From positions 1 to 17,552 of the forward strand of contig JAHIVL010000033.1 in the NCBI GenBank assembly GCA_018816485.1: a stretch of 17,552 nucleotides of DNA. The letters run 5' to 3'. Positions within the stretch are counted from its first letter, which is position 1; each line of letters starts with the position of its first letter. The translations under genes and the position numbers were made by a program. Below, piece by piece: positions 1-6,287 of the stretch. The stretch is from Patescibacteria group bacterium (lineage in GTDB: Bacteria > Patescibacteriota > Microgenomatia > UBA1400 > PJMF01). Below the pieces are notes generated by a model. That model was not told the origin of the DNA. It saw nothing but the letters and a program-made list of their open reading frames with translations, and did no database searches.

Positions 1-257
1 AACTTGGAAAAATCTCAACCATGCTTTGGAGCGAATGTGCTATAGCTAAAAATAGAATAAAAATTGAAGAAATAATTAATAAAAAAAGACAATATATAAT
101 ACACTGGGCAGGACATGAAAGAGGTGTCAGCCTGCTAAAATATACCAGAAGCGATATTCTACTCTTCTTTCTAAGAGAATATTATAAAAAACAAAAATTT
201 GGCTTAATAAAATATTACTTAAAAGTATTATTTATATTTGTAACTAATCGAAACTAA
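1..257 (+). CDS. C-terminal part of an unidentified protein (possible glycosyltransferase), 5' partial
   Basis: The reading frame is open from the left edge (first full codon at 3) to a TAA at 255-257, so about 84 C-terminal residues are visible; the ATG at 21 is probably internal. The fragment is basic and aromatic, with the segment HWAGHERGVSLLKYTRSDIL and then LREYYKKQKFG and a hydrophobic end (YYLKVLFIFV). An HWAG...R.D.L.FF...YY pattern recalls the tails of some nucleotide-sugar glycosyltransferases, but no catalytic motif lies inside the window, so that is only a guess. No clear terminator follows. Downstream is a decayed insertion sequence, so this gene borders the accessory scar. Confidence 0.45.
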   Translation, partial: LGKISTMLWSECAIAKNRIKIEEIINKKRQYIIHWAGHERGVSLLKYTRSDILLFFLREYYKKQKFGLIKYYLKVLFIFVTNRN

Positions 258-373
258 ATTCTTGGGTTAATGGACAAAACGAGTGTGTTTTTTGAGTAAA
301 GACACTACTGTTTCTGAGATAAAAAGTAAGCGACTAGATATTTTCTTTTGTTAATTGATAAGCCTCTATGAAG

Positions 374-392
374 TCTCAAAAGTAGTTTGAGA
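374..392. repeat. Short perfect inverted repeat (7 bp stem, 5 nt loop)
   Basis: TCTCAAA (374-380) and TTTGAGA (386-392) are perfect complements around AGTAG. No U-rich tract follows on either strand, so it is a poor intrinsic terminator. It lies just outside the inferred left end of the IS3 remnant. The stretch 258-407 otherwise shows no coding signal. Role unknown; it could be chance in AT-rich DNA. Confidence 0.3.
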
Positions 393-407
393 TGTGAGTT
401 AATATAA

Positions 408-830
408 TGGACCCCATAAACCACACAGTGATGTAAGATGTATACGAGGACAAAATGTATGCAAAATTCACTGCGTAAAATATTTACGCCAAAGTTAAAG
501 CTAAAAGTTGCACTTGAGGCAATAAAGGCAGAAAAAACGATAGCACAGATATAGAAAATATTTTTTCACAAAAAAAAATATTGGTATCATCGATAACTGA
601 TTTAAAGTTATCACCTGGAGTAGTAGTAAATAAGTTCATTACTAATAATGAAAAATTAAGTTTAACAAAACAGGTTGAGTTATTAGGAGTATCTAGATCT
701 AGTCTGTACTACCAACCAGTACCTACAGATTTCAAAACTCTTGAAATTATGAATCAGATTGATGAGATTTATACAGAACAACCATTCTATGGATCAAGAA
801 GAATAGCGGTAATATTAAGTAATAAACGAA
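408..830 (+). mobile_element. Decayed IS3-family insertion sequence
   Basis: The two overlapping-frame genes typical of IS3 elements are both recognisable but broken. An OrfA-like start (459-554) stops after 31 codons, and an OrfB-like N-terminal part (581 to about 820-850) is cut off where kinase-like coding sequence takes over. The left end is tentatively placed at 408, where TGGACCCCATAAA resembles the TGGAC...CCC terminal repeats of several IS3 members. No right end is visible, because the part carrying the DDE catalytic core is gone. The element cannot transpose by itself. Left boundary and junction are both approximate. Confidence 0.7.
459..554 (+). pseudogene. IS3-family OrfA remnant (helix-turn-helix start)
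   Basis: From ATG 459 the frame encodes 31 residues ending in TAG at 552-554. The piece TPKLKLKVALEAIKAEKTIA matches the very conserved start of IS3 OrfA proteins (the pattern is YSPKFKAKVALEAIKGEKTIAE), which is the first part of the DNA-binding helix-turn-helix domain. Normal OrfA is about 90-100 residues, so roughly two thirds is missing. After the stop the sequence turns A/T-rich and no OrfA similarity resumes, suggesting an internal deletion that brought OrfB close. Family assignment is from motif memory, not a search. Confidence 0.65.
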
Positions 831-868
831 AGGAGAAAATTAATAGAAAAGTGGAAGCAAGTTCTTAA
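581..868 (+). pseudogene. IS3-family transposase OrfB, N-terminal fragment
   Basis: This 95-codon frame contains LLGVSRSSLYYQPVPTD, the signature of the HTH_21 region of IS3 OrfB, followed by IDEIYTEQPFYGSRRIAVIL, the conserved segment just before the integrase core. The rest of OrfB (about 200 residues, including the rve/DDE catalytic domain) is absent. IS-type similarity fades around 820-850, and the last codons are probably out-of-frame kinase sequence (the frame opening at 819 reads as kinase). The annotated start (GTG at 581) has no real meaning because native OrfB begins further upstream or is made by frameshift from OrfA. Confidence 0.75.
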
Positions 869-1103
869 CTACACACATGAGAAAATAAAAAAATCACTGT
901 TGGAGGGAAAATCTGTTGTTTATGATGATACAAATGCGAAAAAAGAACATAGAGATAAGTTAAAAGAAATTGCGCAAGAATGTTCATCAACTGCAAAGAT
1001 TGTGTTTTTAGATACTCAAATGACGGAAAATGTGTTAAGGTTCACTTCTTCAGATACAATTGAATCTTGGTTGGAAACTAATATTGGAAAAAGCTCATCC
1101 TGA
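819..1103 (+). pseudogene. P-loop (AAA_33-type) kinase fragment lacking Walker A
   Basis: The frame is open from 819 to TGA at 1101-1103 without a plausible start codon before TTG 900. It reads WKQVLNYTHEKIKKSLLEGK, then SVVYDDTNAKKEHRDKL and IVFLDTQ. This resembles the middle of small ATP-binding kinases of the AAA_33/polynucleotide-kinase-like class, where (V/I)xD(D/N)TN and EHRxKL follow the lid helix and a strand ending in LDTP precedes the arginine motif. The N-terminal GxxGSGKS P-loop is absent, replaced by the IS3 remnant, and the C-terminal arginine-rich region is not recognisable after DTQ. It is the only coding remnant here ending in TGA. I infer a gene broken by the insertion sequence and then eroded. 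Confidence 0.55.
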
Positions 1104-1136
1104 TTTGTTCTAAAGCAGGGAGCAACCTATTTTTAC

Positions 1137-1172
1137 TCGAGTGTTTTTTTGTACCCCGTATTGGACACTCGA
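1137..1172. repeat. 8-bp inverted repeat upstream of the transporter promoter
   Basis: TCGAGTGT (1137-1144) and ACACTCGA (1165-1172) are perfect complements separated by 20 nt that include a run of seven T. The right arm lies where a -35 element would sit for the promoter at 1178-1186. It could be an operator, a remnant terminator of the broken kinase gene, or an insertion-sequence scar. The sequence alone does not decide. Confidence 0.35.
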
Positions 1173-1177
1173 ACCTC

Positions 1178-1186
1178 TGTTATAAT
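1178..1186 (+). promoter_or_regulatory. Extended -10 promoter of the EamA transporter gene
   Basis: TGTTATAAT is a perfect extended -10 (TGnTATAAT). A TTGGAC lies at 1161-1166 but only 14 nt upstream, shorter than the usual 17. Transcription is predicted to begin about 1192-1195, that is at the ATG at 1195, so the mRNA should be leaderless. Confidence 0.65.
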
Positions 1187-1194
1187 TTATTTCT

Positions 1195-2088
1195 ATGAAA
1201 AGTAAAAAAGGAATTGCTCTAATCCTTCTCTCATCATTGATGTTTGGTAGTTATGGAATTTGGTCACGCCTCATGGGTGGTTCTTTTGATGTTTTTTATC
1301 AGGGTTGGACGAGAGCTCTTATTATTACTGTTTTACTTTTTCCTATTTTGCATTGGAAAAAGCAATTAATTTTAATAAAGAAAAATGACTTACGTTGGTT
1401 TATAACTTATCTTTGTTTTACATCATTCACCCAAGCTCCTTTGTATTACGCATATAACCACATGGATATTGGGACAGCAACAGTGCTTTTTTTCGCAACT
1501 ATGCTACTGACAATGTATGGTTTTGGCTTCATTTTTTTGGGTGAAAAATTATCAAAAGTAAAAATCATTGCATTTATCATTGCTTTAATTGGGTTGTTTG
1601 TTAGTTTTTCTTTTTCACTTACGGCATTTTCTCTCTTAGCAGCTTTTGCGGCAATTCTTAATGGTGTTGCTAGTGGAGGCGAGGTTTCTTCTTCAAAAAA
1701 ACTTTCAGGCACTTATTCAGCTCTTTATATTACTTGGTTAAGTTGGGTCATCATTTTGATTACAAACTTACCAGTATCATTGCTATTGGGTGAAGTGCAA
1801 CATTTACCATCATTTTCAATAGTTTGGCTATATCAGTTGGGATATGTTGTTGCTGGAATTGTTGGGTTTTGGTCTATTATCGAAGGATTAAAATATGTGG
1901 AAGCAAGTATTGGAGGATTAATAGGCTTGTTGGAAGTAGTTTTTAGTATCGTTTTTGGTATTATTCTTTTTTCCGAAGGATTAACAATGCGTAGTGGATT
2001 AGGTGCTTTGTTTGTGTTGTCTGCAGCGGCATTACCTCATGTTGCAGAGCTTTATAAAAATAAGCTTAGCTTAAAAAGAAGTTCCTAA
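1195..2088 (+). CDS. EamA/DMT-superfamily transporter
   Basis: The 297-residue product is almost entirely hydrophobic, with about ten predicted membrane helices in two similar halves, the EamA-repeat architecture of the drug/metabolite transporter superfamily. The first helix has the typical opening (IALILLSSLMFGSYGIWSRL). The segment SIIEGLKYVEASIGGLIGLL, followed by EVVFSIVFGIILFSE, is the second-repeat signature of this family, where a helix pair precedes an E...F...G.I..GE motif. Length matches the usual 280-310 residues. The substrate cannot be told; family members move amino acids, nucleosides or metabolites. The ATG at 1195 lies 8 nt after a strong -10 box and has no Shine-Dalgarno, so it is probably leaderless. 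A hairpin terminator follows directly, making it monocistronic. Confidence 0.88.
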   Translation: MKSKKGIALILLSSLMFGSYGIWSRLMGGSFDVFYQGWTRALIITVLLFPILHWKKQLILIKKNDLRWFITYLCFTSFTQAPLYYAYNHMDIGTATVLFFATMLLTMYGFGFIFLGEKLSKVKIIAFIIALIGLFVSFSFSLTAFSLLAAFAAILNGVASGGEVSSSKKLSGTYSALYITWLSWVIILITNLPVSLLLGEVQHLPSFSIVWLYQLGYVVAGIVGFWSIIEGLKYVEASIGGLIGLLEVVFSIVFGIILFSEGLTMRSGLGALFVLSAAALPHVAELYKNKLSLKRSS

Positions 2089-2119
2089 CTTCGTCCACGA
2101 CGGAGAGCTTTTTATTTTC
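2089..2119 (+). terminator. Rho-independent terminator after the transporter gene
   Basis: CTTCGTC (2089-2095), loop CAC, GACGGAG (2099-2105) form a 7-bp stem with one G-T pair. It is followed by AGCTTTTTATTTT. It starts right after the TAA stop at 2086-2088. Confidence 0.75.
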
Positions 2120-2165
2120 CTCAAGTTTTTTTGAATCCAACAAGATGGTTTGAACTCATCATATC

Positions 2166-2174
2166 TGGTATAAT
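2166..2174 (+). promoter_or_regulatory. Extended -10 promoter of the methyltransferase gene
   Basis: TGGTATAAT is a perfect extended -10. A TTGAAC at 2150-2155 is only 13 nt upstream. Six nt separate the hexamer from the ATG at 2181, so the transcript should begin at or within a base or two of the start codon. Confidence 0.65.
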
Positions 2175-2180
2175 CAAACT

Positions 2181-2762
2181 ATGACATATTCAAACAAACT
2201 AGAGTCATTTAACAAGCGTGATGACTATGCTCGAGAGTGTGAATTTTTATTAGAGAAAATGAGAAAAACAATAGAAGGTCCAATTTTGGATGTTGGATGT
2301 GGCAGAGGAGGAATGATAGAGCTACTCAAGTCAAACAATTTAAATGTTTTTGGAGTTGATCCAATTTACGAATTGTTAACCAACTTAAAAGACCACAATG
2401 TTGTTGAAGCTGTTGGTGAAGCTTTGCCTTATCCGGACAATTATTTTGGAACAATATATTTTATGCATTCTTTTGCACATATACCCGATCCAGACAAAGC
2501 AATTGATGAGGCATATAGAGTTTTGAAACCAAGGGGATCTCTATTCATTATTACTCCTAATAGTCAATTTGAGACCATCATTAGCCCGTTGAAAAAAATG
2601 TTGCAAGTTATTGGAAGACATACTCCAGATGAAACAGTGCAGAAGCATTTTAATCCAGCACAATTAAGATCAAAAATACTAAAGCAATTTAGCGATGTTG
2701 AAAGTTTTACATTTGGAAAACTGAAATTCCAAAGGATAATTGCGACTTCAAAAAAGAGCTAG
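2181..2762 (+). CDS. Class I SAM-dependent methyltransferase (Methyltransf_11 type)
   Basis: The 193-residue protein has the Rossmann-type methyltransferase core. Motif I is ILDVGCGRGG at residues 35-44 (SAM-binding glycine loop), the acidic residue ending strand 2 is in FGVDP (D60), the post-motif region is GEALPYPDNYFGTIYFMHSF, and motif III is YRVLKPRGSLFIITPN. This is the layout of the Methyltransf_11/UbiE-like group. The acceptor substrate is not readable from the sequence. The ATG start is fixed by the -10 box 6 nt upstream. It ends in TAG and faces the minus-strand zinc-ribbon gene, with a 44-bp gap (2763-2806) in which I see no convincing terminator hairpin. Confidence 0.85.
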   Translation: MTYSNKLESFNKRDDYARECEFLLEKMRKTIEGPILDVGCGRGGMIELLKSNNLNVFGVDPIYELLTNLKDHNVVEAVGEALPYPDNYFGTIYFMHSFAHIPDPDKAIDEAYRVLKPRGSLFIITPNSQFETIISPLKKMLQVIGRHTPDETVQKHFNPAQLRSKILKQFSDVESFTFGKLKFQRIIATSKKS

Positions 2763-2806
2763 AAGTTCTAACATAGTCCAACAGTGTGATCCCTTCGCTA
2801 AAGTTA

Positions 2807-4117
2807 CTACACAGTGGATGAAATTTGAGCTGAATTTGTGTCTGGAATAGGAATTAAACTATCAAGATAATCAATTATCATTTTCTTAAGTTTTTCTTGA
2901 TCAACAGATAGACCAGCTTCAAATTTAACCCATGGGTCATTAACTTCCAACTCATCTCCAAATCTGTTGCTCCAAAATTGACCATTTTGTATTGTTTGGA
3001 GAACTCTAACTTCATTTTTTAGAGCTACTCCTTCTGGCCTAATTAAGCCCCATGAGTATCTTAGTTCATCTGCAATTTGTAAATGTTTACTTTCTAGTAT
3101 CTGTGTATTGTGTTTTTCAGAAAGAGTATGCCTATAAATATCTAGATGAGATAGATAAGTTTCTTCTTCTCCTTGAAGACTGAAGTACTTTGCAGTAAAA
3201 AACGGTACTCCATGATTATGATCACAAAAAGAAAAAATTAAAGTATCGCCTCTATAATCTTGACTCAATCTTAAAGTCAAATAGCCTATATCATTTGATC
3301 CTACAACTTCTCCATTGATTCTATATGGCGTCTCCAATATGTTTGGTAATTTCTGAAAACCGTTTGTAAGGATGTTCTCAACTTCTTCATAAATATACCC
3401 AGCTGGTTGTTGTGGGGCAATAAGTGTTTCTCGTATTATTACCTCCTTTGCTCCAAATTCACCGTCAAGAGTTAGAAATGAAGTGGAAGGAAGAGGAACA
3501 GTGTTATCTTGATTGCGGTACATATTTCGAACTAGCTTCTCAGCAGTATGTATTGCGTCAATAAGATTAGAGCCCGCAACAAACTTATTTAGTGCAAAGA
3601 CAAAGTCTTTGATTGGAAGCTTTTTATGTGTTCCATAGAAAACCAATGCTTCACCTGCATTTGTCATAGTACCTAATTGATCTATAGTAGTATCCTGGGG
3701 AGGAATAGCAAACGATAACGTATTCCTTCGACCATCAACTGCGATGTACAAACTTCCAAGTCTATCCGTATTTAGCACTTCAATCCACAAAGGAGTATTA
3801 GATTGTGTTTGATTTTCTAAAATGACCAGTAACTCTTCAGGAAGTAGTTCTTTATATATCTTCTTATCATAATTTTTTAGTAATTCACTGTTTTTATTTT
3901 CAACAATTTCACCCATCAAAGGTTTCTCTTTGATTGGTTGAGCAATCAACCATTGAATAATTGAATCTTGCGTATGTCGAACACAACCAGGACAATGTTT
4001 TATTGCCAATTCTTGAGTATTTTCATTAATTATAGGAGGTCGTTGACAGCTATGACAGTAAAAAACTATTTCTTTATCCGCTACATTGGGTGTTTGTAGA
4101 ATTTCGCGTTTTTTCAC
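2807..4117 (-). CDS. Hypothetical protein with N-terminal four-Cys zinc ribbon
   Basis: The 436-residue protein starts at GTG 4117; no ATG lies near the N-terminus and the frame is closed upstream by TAG at 4163-4165. Residues 21-45 carry CHSC...CPGC (C21, C24, C42, C45), a zinc-ribbon pair of knuckles as seen in nucleic-acid-binding or scaffold proteins. The rest is mixed alpha/beta, soluble, without membrane segments or a motif I recognise; one stretch (FSFCDHNHGVPFF) has clustered Cys/His/Asp. It lies downstream of glgP and a 90-aa gene on the same strand but probably has its own promoter at 4157-4162 and, unlike most genes here, a leader of about 33 nt. Function unknown. Confidence 0.75.
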   Translation of the reverse strand: MKKREILQTPNVADKEIVFYCHSCQRPPIINENTQELAIKHCPGCVRHTQDSIIQWLIAQPIKEKPLMGEIVENKNSELLKNYDKKIYKELLPEELLVILENQTQSNTPLWIEVLNTDRLGSLYIAVDGRRNTLSFAIPPQDTTIDQLGTMTNAGEALVFYGTHKKLPIKDFVFALNKFVAGSNLIDAIHTAEKLVRNMYRNQDNTVPLPSTSFLTLDGEFGAKEVIIRETLIAPQQPAGYIYEEVENILTNGFQKLPNILETPYRINGEVVGSNDIGYLTLRLSQDYRGDTLIFSFCDHNHGVPFFTAKYFSLQGEEETYLSHLDIYRHTLSEKHNTQILESKHLQIADELRYSWGLIRPEGVALKNEVRVLQTIQNGQFWSNRFGDELEVNDPWVKFEAGLSVDQEKLKKMIIDYLDSLIPIPDTNSAQISSTV

Positions 4118-4156
4118 AATTCTTTCTTTTTGTAAATTTTTATTACTATAAACTAT

Positions 4157-4162
4157 ATTATA
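4157..4162 (-). promoter_or_regulatory. Candidate -10 box upstream of the zinc-ribbon gene
   Basis: Read on the minus strand the bases are TATAAT. No good -35 is seen. With transcription starting about 4150 the leader before the GTG at 4117 would be about 33 nt and would contain AAAGAAAG, a weak Shine-Dalgarno-like stretch. Confidence 0.4.
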
Positions 4163-4198
4163 CTATAAAAAATTTACCCCAATGTCCCAATCAACGCT

Positions 4199-4471
4199 CT
4201 AGGCTTTGGTTTTAACTCCAACCATATCAATCTGTGAAAAACGACCACGAACTTCATTCCAAAATTTATCGGCAAGTTTGTCGGAGTAGACACTGTTGTT
4301 GCCTTTTTCCATTCCGGAGCAAAGTTTTCTTTCCCAGAATCTAACAATATCGACGACTTCAAAGCCAAGCTTGTGAAATTTGGTAGCGGTTAATCTCGAT
4401 TTGGGATTTATTGCAAACTCATTATTGACTCCATCAAACTTATCAAACAATTTTTCATTTTGATTTGTCAT
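4199..4471 (-). CDS. Small conserved-looking hypothetical protein (90 aa)
   Basis: The start is taken at ATG 4471, 22 nt after the glgP stop. A GTG at 4522 would add 17 residues but would overlap the glgP end. The product is a soluble, charged 90-residue protein containing SRLTATKFHKLGFEVVDIVR, then FWERKLCSG and a C-terminal FSQIDMVGVKTKA. The sequence is not low-complexity and reads like a real folded domain; I have the impression of similar small proteins in CPR genomes but cannot name the family. It is co-directional with and close behind glgP, so co-transcription is likely. Function unknown. Confidence 0.65.
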   Translation of the reverse strand: MTNQNEKLFDKFDGVNNEFAINPKSRLTATKFHKLGFEVVDIVRFWERKLCSGMEKGNNSVYSDKLADKFWNEVRGRFSQIDMVGVKTKA

Positions 4472-4493
4472 CAAATCGTAGTATTTTTTGTAT

Positions 4494-6164
4494 TTAGTTG
4501 TTGCCACAATGATCACTGTCACACATGTATAGCTTCTCTCTATATTCTTTAAACATTCTTGTAGTGCTAAATTTATTAGCCAGCAAAATTGATTTTTGCA
4601 TCATGGCAACCCATTCTTCTGGAACGTCATTACCATTTCTTTTGAAGAATAGAGGCGAAACCGTTTTTTCTAGTTGCCGGTAAAGATCTTCTGATAAGTT
4701 TGCATGATCCAGAACCCAGCCTGTATTTTTCCAATCAACTTCAGCAGCCCAACCTCCAGCAATAGTTAAATTAAGTACGCCATTGCTAACGGCTTTCATT
4801 CCTGATGTACCACTGGCTTCTTTACCAATTTCAGGAGTGTTTAACCATACGTCAGATCCTCTTGTGAGTATTTGAGCAATCTCAATATTATAATCTGGTA
4901 TAAACAATGCGTGGCCCACAAGTTCTCGCTTCATAAAACCAATAACTTCTTGAAGTATTTGTTTCCCTTGGTTGTCTCCTTGGTGTGCTTTACCAGAAAC
5001 TAGTAGTTGAATTGGTCTGTTTTCATCTCTAACTATTACTCTCAGTCTTTCAATGTCTTCAAAAATCGCTTCTAATCTTTTGTAACCCGCTAATCTTCTT
5101 GCCCAAGAAATAACTAGGAAATTTGGATTATAGCCATAACCTGTTTGCTGTTTTACAAAGGCTTCCAATTTGATTTTTTGTTGTTTGTGAGCCTCCCATA
5201 AGGACTGAACATTGCCTTCGGAATTCTTCACACTTGGTTCTTGCCAAGTTGGAAGATGGACACCATTGGTAATATTGGTCCAATTATATTCTGGCCAAAT
5301 TTTCATTGAAAAATTAGTGTGGACTTGAGAAACACCGTTAGCTCTTGAAGACGTATTTAAGGCTGCGCGTGTAATTGAAAATATATCAGGACTTTTGTCT
5401 GGTCCAACACCATCGCTTAAAAGTAATTCATTGCTGATGCCCATTTTATCGGCATAATATTTGGAAAAAACCTTAAGTAAATCCATAGAGTATTCCTGGT
5501 TTCCAGCAGCTACTAAAGTGTGATTAGTATAGACAGTTTTCTCTATAGCATTAGCTTTTGCAGTTTCATAGTTAATATTATGAGTATCCATCATTTCTCT
5601 GATGAGCTGCCAATGTAAAAAATTCGGTCTACCTTCATTCATATGATAAATTTCAGGATGAATTCCAAGAGCTGTTAGCATTTTAACTCCGCCAATCCCT
5701 AAAATTATTTGTTGCTTTAGCATGGACTCTTGAGTGCCACTATAAAGAGTTGAGGTTATACTTCTTTCGCTAGGCAAGTTTTGATCTGTTTCAGTATCAA
5801 GAAGGTAAAGGGTGACGTTTTCTGAAAAAGTTTTCTTCCAGCATCTGACCCAGACATCAACTTCGGTCATATGAACCTTAATAAACAGGGGCATTTCATC
5901 TTTGTAAACATGTTCCATGCCACTTGTGACAGGATCAAAAAGATAATTTTCTTCAGTTTGCATACCATCTTTAGAAATCTTTTGTACAGCATTAAAGCCC
6001 CTATATAATAGTCCGATACCTATAAAAGGAATATTTTCATCCGCAGCTTGTTTGATGGTGTCTCCAGAGAGAATTCCGAGTCCCCCTGCATAGATTGGTA
6101 AATCTTTGTCAAAGCCGAACTCAGCACAAAAATATGCGATTGGGTTTTTATTAGTTAGTTCCAT
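4494..6164 (-). CDS. glgP: Glycogen/alpha-glucan phosphorylase (short GlgP family)
   Basis: The 556-residue protein phosphorolyses alpha-1,4-glucans to glucose-1-phosphate with a PLP cofactor. Diagnostic segments are IAYFCAEFGFDKDLPIYAGG at the N-terminus, HMNEGRPNFL (usual NEGH), TNGVHLPTW, ARRLAGYKR, SGKAHQGDNQGK and EASGTSGMKAVSNG, whose K457 is the PLP-bearing lysine. Length fits the short phosphorylase branch (about 550-600 residues) rather than the 800-residue animal/E. coli type. The frame is open to 6329, but that start would run through the typA promoter and start. The ATG at 6164 begins at the family's usual N-terminus and sits 6 nt below a promoter (TTGCTC, 17 nt, TACACT), so I choose it and predict a leaderless mRNA. 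NEGH to NEGR is unusual. Confidence 0.9.
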   Translation of the reverse strand: MELTNKNPIAYFCAEFGFDKDLPIYAGGLGILSGDTIKQAADENIPFIGIGLLYRGFNAVQKISKDGMQTEENYLFDPVTSGMEHVYKDEMPLFIKVHMTEVDVWVRCWKKTFSENVTLYLLDTETDQNLPSERSITSTLYSGTQESMLKQQIILGIGGVKMLTALGIHPEIYHMNEGRPNFLHWQLIREMMDTHNINYETAKANAIEKTVYTNHTLVAAGNQEYSMDLLKVFSKYYADKMGISNELLLSDGVGPDKSPDIFSITRAALNTSSRANGVSQVHTNFSMKIWPEYNWTNITNGVHLPTWQEPSVKNSEGNVQSLWEAHKQQKIKLEAFVKQQTGYGYNPNFLVISWARRLAGYKRLEAIFEDIERLRVIVRDENRPIQLLVSGKAHQGDNQGKQILQEVIGFMKRELVGHALFIPDYNIEIAQILTRGSDVWLNTPEIGKEASGTSGMKAVSNGVLNLTIAGGWAAEVDWKNTGWVLDHANLSEDLYRQLEKTVSPLFFKRNGNDVPEEWVAMMQKSILLANKFSTTRMFKEYREKLYMCDSDHCGNN

Positions 6165-6170
6165 TTCTAA

Positions 6171-6199
6171 AGTGTAGTGGAAAAATTCGAATTGAGCAA
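6171..6199 (-). promoter_or_regulatory. Promoter of glgP
   Basis: On the minus strand TTGCTC (6194-6199) and TACACT (6171-6176) are separated by exactly 17 nt. Six nt follow before the ATG at 6164, so transcription should begin at the start codon. This supports 6164 rather than 6329 as the true start. Confidence 0.6.
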
Positions 6200-6273
6200 C
6201 TTTAAATTTGATGTTCAAGTTTGATGCTAGAACTGCAAAAAAGTCTGGGGATTCTTCATCCCTATATTTACTG

Positions 6274-6279
6274 TATAAT
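6274..6279 (+). promoter_or_regulatory. -10 box of typA
   Basis: TATAAT at 6274-6279, preceded by TG, with 8 nt to the ATG at 6288. No clear -35 is seen. Predicted start of transcription is 6285-6288, leaderless or nearly so. It is divergent from the glgP promoter about 75-100 bp away. Confidence 0.6.
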
Positions 6280-6287
6280 ACAATTTC

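Noticed and set aside
1446..1712. Antisense reading frame within the transporter gene
   Set aside because: Shadow of a clearly coding strand; the same applies to antisense frames at 6428-6745, 9130-9378, 11344-11535, 14065-14448 and 16306-16674, and to out-of-frame ones at 4174-4368, 11373-11663 and 11664-11849.
2763..2806. Terminator between the methyltransferase and zinc-ribbon genes
   Set aside because: Only scattered 4-5 base complementarities and no U-tract; not enough to call.
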